From an uncultured Spirochaetales bacterium (lineage in GTDB: Bacteria > Spirochaetota > Spirochaetia > Sphaerochaetales > Sphaerochaetaceae), in the NCBI GenBank assembly GCA_947306375.1, contig CAMZGJ010000064.1:1-6766 (forward strand): 6,766 bases of DNA. Direction: 5' to 3'. The notes beneath the pieces were generated by a model. It saw only the letters and a program-made list of their open reading frames with translations. It made no database searches and was not told the DNA's origin. The translations under genes were made by a program, and so were the position numbers. Shown piece after piece: positions 5,760 to 6,766 of this stretch (within the stretch, counting starts at the first letter, position 1; each line of letters starts with the position of its first letter).

Positions 5760-5779
5760 TGGGATGAATTTTCATCCCA
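5760..5779. repeat. Perfect 9-bp palindrome in the gap upstream of the nuclease-like gene
   Basis: TGGGATGAA and TTCATCCCA are perfect inverted arms separated by two bases. The palindrome sits about 53 bases upstream of the TTG start at 5707. A weak minus-strand promoter may overlap it: ATGAAA inside the palindrome, 17 bases, then TATTTA. That position suits an operator. No U-run follows the hairpin on the minus strand, so it is not a plain terminator. Role unproven. Confidence 0.5.
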
Positions 5780-5805
5780 TTGCCATTTTTTTGTGGCTTT
5801 GGGAT
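5774..5805. repeat. Second inverted repeat sharing an arm with the palindrome
   Basis: ATCCCA-TT-GCCA (5774-5785) pairs with TGGC-TT-TGGGAT (5794-5805) around an 8-base T-rich loop. There are ten base pairs, interrupted only by a symmetric TT/TT mismatch. Its ATCCCA arm is also the right arm of the 5760-5779 palindrome, so in RNA the two folds exclude each other. A further TTTAATCC (5729-5736) is complementary to GGATTAAA (5802-5809). The rest of the 121-base gap (5708-5828) is A+T-rich and holds no gene. Confidence 0.5.
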
Positions 5806-5828
5806 TAAACCGGCAGCGTTCTGAGTCC

Positions 5829-6719
5829 TTACATGTTGAAGTTGTACTTTTTCATCATTTCTGAAACGGTTTCCAGACAGTTGGTGAAGGCAAAGACACA
5901 GATTGTTATGCCTTTGACCACGGGACCCTCTGCAAAGACTGTGGCAAGGGTGCCTGCGGTGGTTGTGAGCGCGAAGTCGGCTTTGGGCACCTGGATCAGC
6001 TGTTCCATCCAGTCCTTGAGGGACCTCTTCTGCTCAGTTTCCGACATACCGAACCTGTATTTCTCATAGATGGTCATGATGGTTATTGCAACAAGGCCGG
6101 CACCTATTGAGATGGCGGCTGCCGCTGAGACCTTGCCCCAGAGAATGACATCGGGAATAACTGCGTAGACAATGCCGGCTGTCAGGAGGACCACGGTTCT
6201 TGTGACAAGGCTCTTGAGGTCTTTGTAGAAGGCTTCTTTCTGGCTTTCAGGGAGGGCCTTGCTGTAGGACTCGGCAGCCTCCTCAAAGGCTTTCTCCACC
6301 TCCGCGGCACGGGTCTCAAGCTGGGAGAACTGGCTCTCGGACATAAGGGGTCTGGCGTTGTCCATGACCGTGCGTGAATCTGCATAACCGTCCATGTTCA
6401 CCGTGTAGCAGAAGTCTATGTAGCCCGAACCGCCCTGTTCCTTTTCAGTAAGATCCACTATCTGACGGCCGGACATTCTTGAACCCTTGGCTCCGCCGTT
6501 GTCAATGTTGGCCTGAAGGTCAGGGTCAAGGTTGGGTTTGACAAACTCCATCTCCCTGTCTATTGCCTCGGAGACTACACTTTTGACCGAGGAAGATGTC
6601 CATGAGGAGCGGCTCTCCGCTCCGCCCATGTTGCAGGAGCAGATAGAGAAAAGAACTGCATAGAGCAGGATGAGGGCAACAACTGTGTTGAAATTTTGGT
6701 TTTGTTTTCTGTTGTACAT
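5829..6719 (-). CDS. Predicted lipoprotein with internal hydrophobic hairpin, unknown function
   Basis: The protein has 296 aa and I do not recognise its family. The N-terminus has a basic start (MYNRK), a hydrophobic core (VVALILLYAVLF, 13-24) and LFSICSC, where Cys29 is the likely lipidated residue. Ser at -1 and Ile at -3 fit the relaxed spirochaete lipobox. Next comes a Ser-rich tether (35-50), a soluble region with a charged, probably coiled-coil helix at about 130-170, and two hydrophobic stretches (175-194 and 197-218). The second is rich in Ala and Gly. A charged segment (219-247) and a weaker hydrophobic stretch (250-280) close the protein. Membrane spans inside a lipoprotein are unusual; they may form a hairpin that inserts into a bilayer. 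The start ATG has AAAGGAG 6 bases upstream. The gene lies upstream of the nuclease-like gene on the same strand, 121 bases away, and probably forms a separate transcript. The ORF is intact and has the G+C-rich codon use of the main chromosome. Confidence 0.8.
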   Translation of the reverse strand: MYNRKQNQNFNTVVALILLYAVLFSICSCNMGGAESRSSWTSSSVKSVVSEAIDREMEFVKPNLDPDLQANIDNGGAKGSRMSGRQIVDLTEKEQGGSGYIDFCYTVNMDGYADSRTVMDNARPLMSESQFSQLETRAAEVEKAFEEAAESYSKALPESQKEAFYKDLKSLVTRTVVLLTAGIVYAVIPDVILWGKVSAAAAISIGAGLVAITIMTIYEKYRFGMSETEQKRSLKDWMEQLIQVPKADFALTTTAGTLATVFAEGPVVKGITICVFAFTNCLETVSEMMKKYNFNM

Positions 6720-6739
6720 ATAGGTCTCCTTTGAAAGTT

Positions 6740-6760
6740 CCTGCAGAACGGCACTACAGG
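6740..6760. other. Small inverted repeat upstream of the lipoprotein gene
   Basis: CCTGCAG and CTACAGG pair with one wobble around a 7-base loop, just upstream of the lipoprotein ribosome site at the window edge. It could be part of a leader or the end of a neighbouring gene. The window stops 6 bases later, so nothing more can be said. Confidence 0.25.
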
Positions 6761-6766
6761 CTTATT

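Noticed and set aside
5760..5805. Intrinsic terminator of the lipoprotein gene
   Set aside because: The hairpins are real, but no T-run follows on the minus strand. The seven T's at 5786-5792 are on the plus strand, six bases past the palindrome, where no plus-strand gene ends.
1..6766. CRISPR array, tRNA/rRNA, insertion sequence or prophage att site
   Set aside because: I saw no regularly spaced direct repeats, no cloverleaf or rRNA-like sequence, no transposase frame and no terminal repeats.

Overview
The window looks like chromosomal DNA of a spirochaete, most probably a Treponema species of medium G+C. The main reason is the gene order carD-ispD-ispF on one strand. I recall that neighbourhood from treponemes, but I could not check it here. 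A relaxed, spirochaete-type lipoprotein signal is in keeping with this. The assignment is an inference.

Layout. Bases 3-479 (+) hold the 3' part of a gene whose start lies outside the window. The protein resembles the end of a RecA/KaiC-type ATPase domain, and the gene is closed by a clean intrinsic terminator at 530-552. Facing it, on the minus strand from 3339 down to 489, is a compact four-gene operon: carD (RNA polymerase-binding regulator), ispD and ispF (third and fifth enzymes of the MEP isoprenoid pathway), and an mtnA-like sugar-phosphate isomerase. The junctions are 0 bp, a 4-base ATGA overlap, and 2 bp, so the four are almost certainly one transcript. Divergent from it is malQ (4-alpha-glucanotransferase, GH77; 3416-4900, +). 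The gap between carD and malQ carries back-to-back sigma70-type promoters. In both, the -10 box ends exactly 6 bases before the likely ATG, which predicts leaderless or nearly leaderless mRNAs for both genes.

Bases 4916-5707 (-) encode a stand-alone PD-(D/E)XK-like nuclease with a TTG start. It is visibly more A+T-rich than its neighbours and looks like accessory, possibly transferred, DNA. The 121-base gap behind it has a set of overlapping, mutually exclusive inverted repeats. The last gene (5829-6719, -) is an unrecognised lipoprotein with a glycine/alanine-rich hydrophobic hairpin near its middle and a further hydrophobic stretch near its end.

Points worth following: a CX3CX2CX3C tail added to IspD; an IspF that keeps its catalytic ligands but lacks the arginine that lines the central trimer cavity in E. 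coli; an mtnA-like gene inside a MEP operon, which recalls the methylthioadenosine-isoprenoid shunt; and the paired leaderless promoters. I saw no tRNA, rRNA, CRISPR array or insertion sequence.
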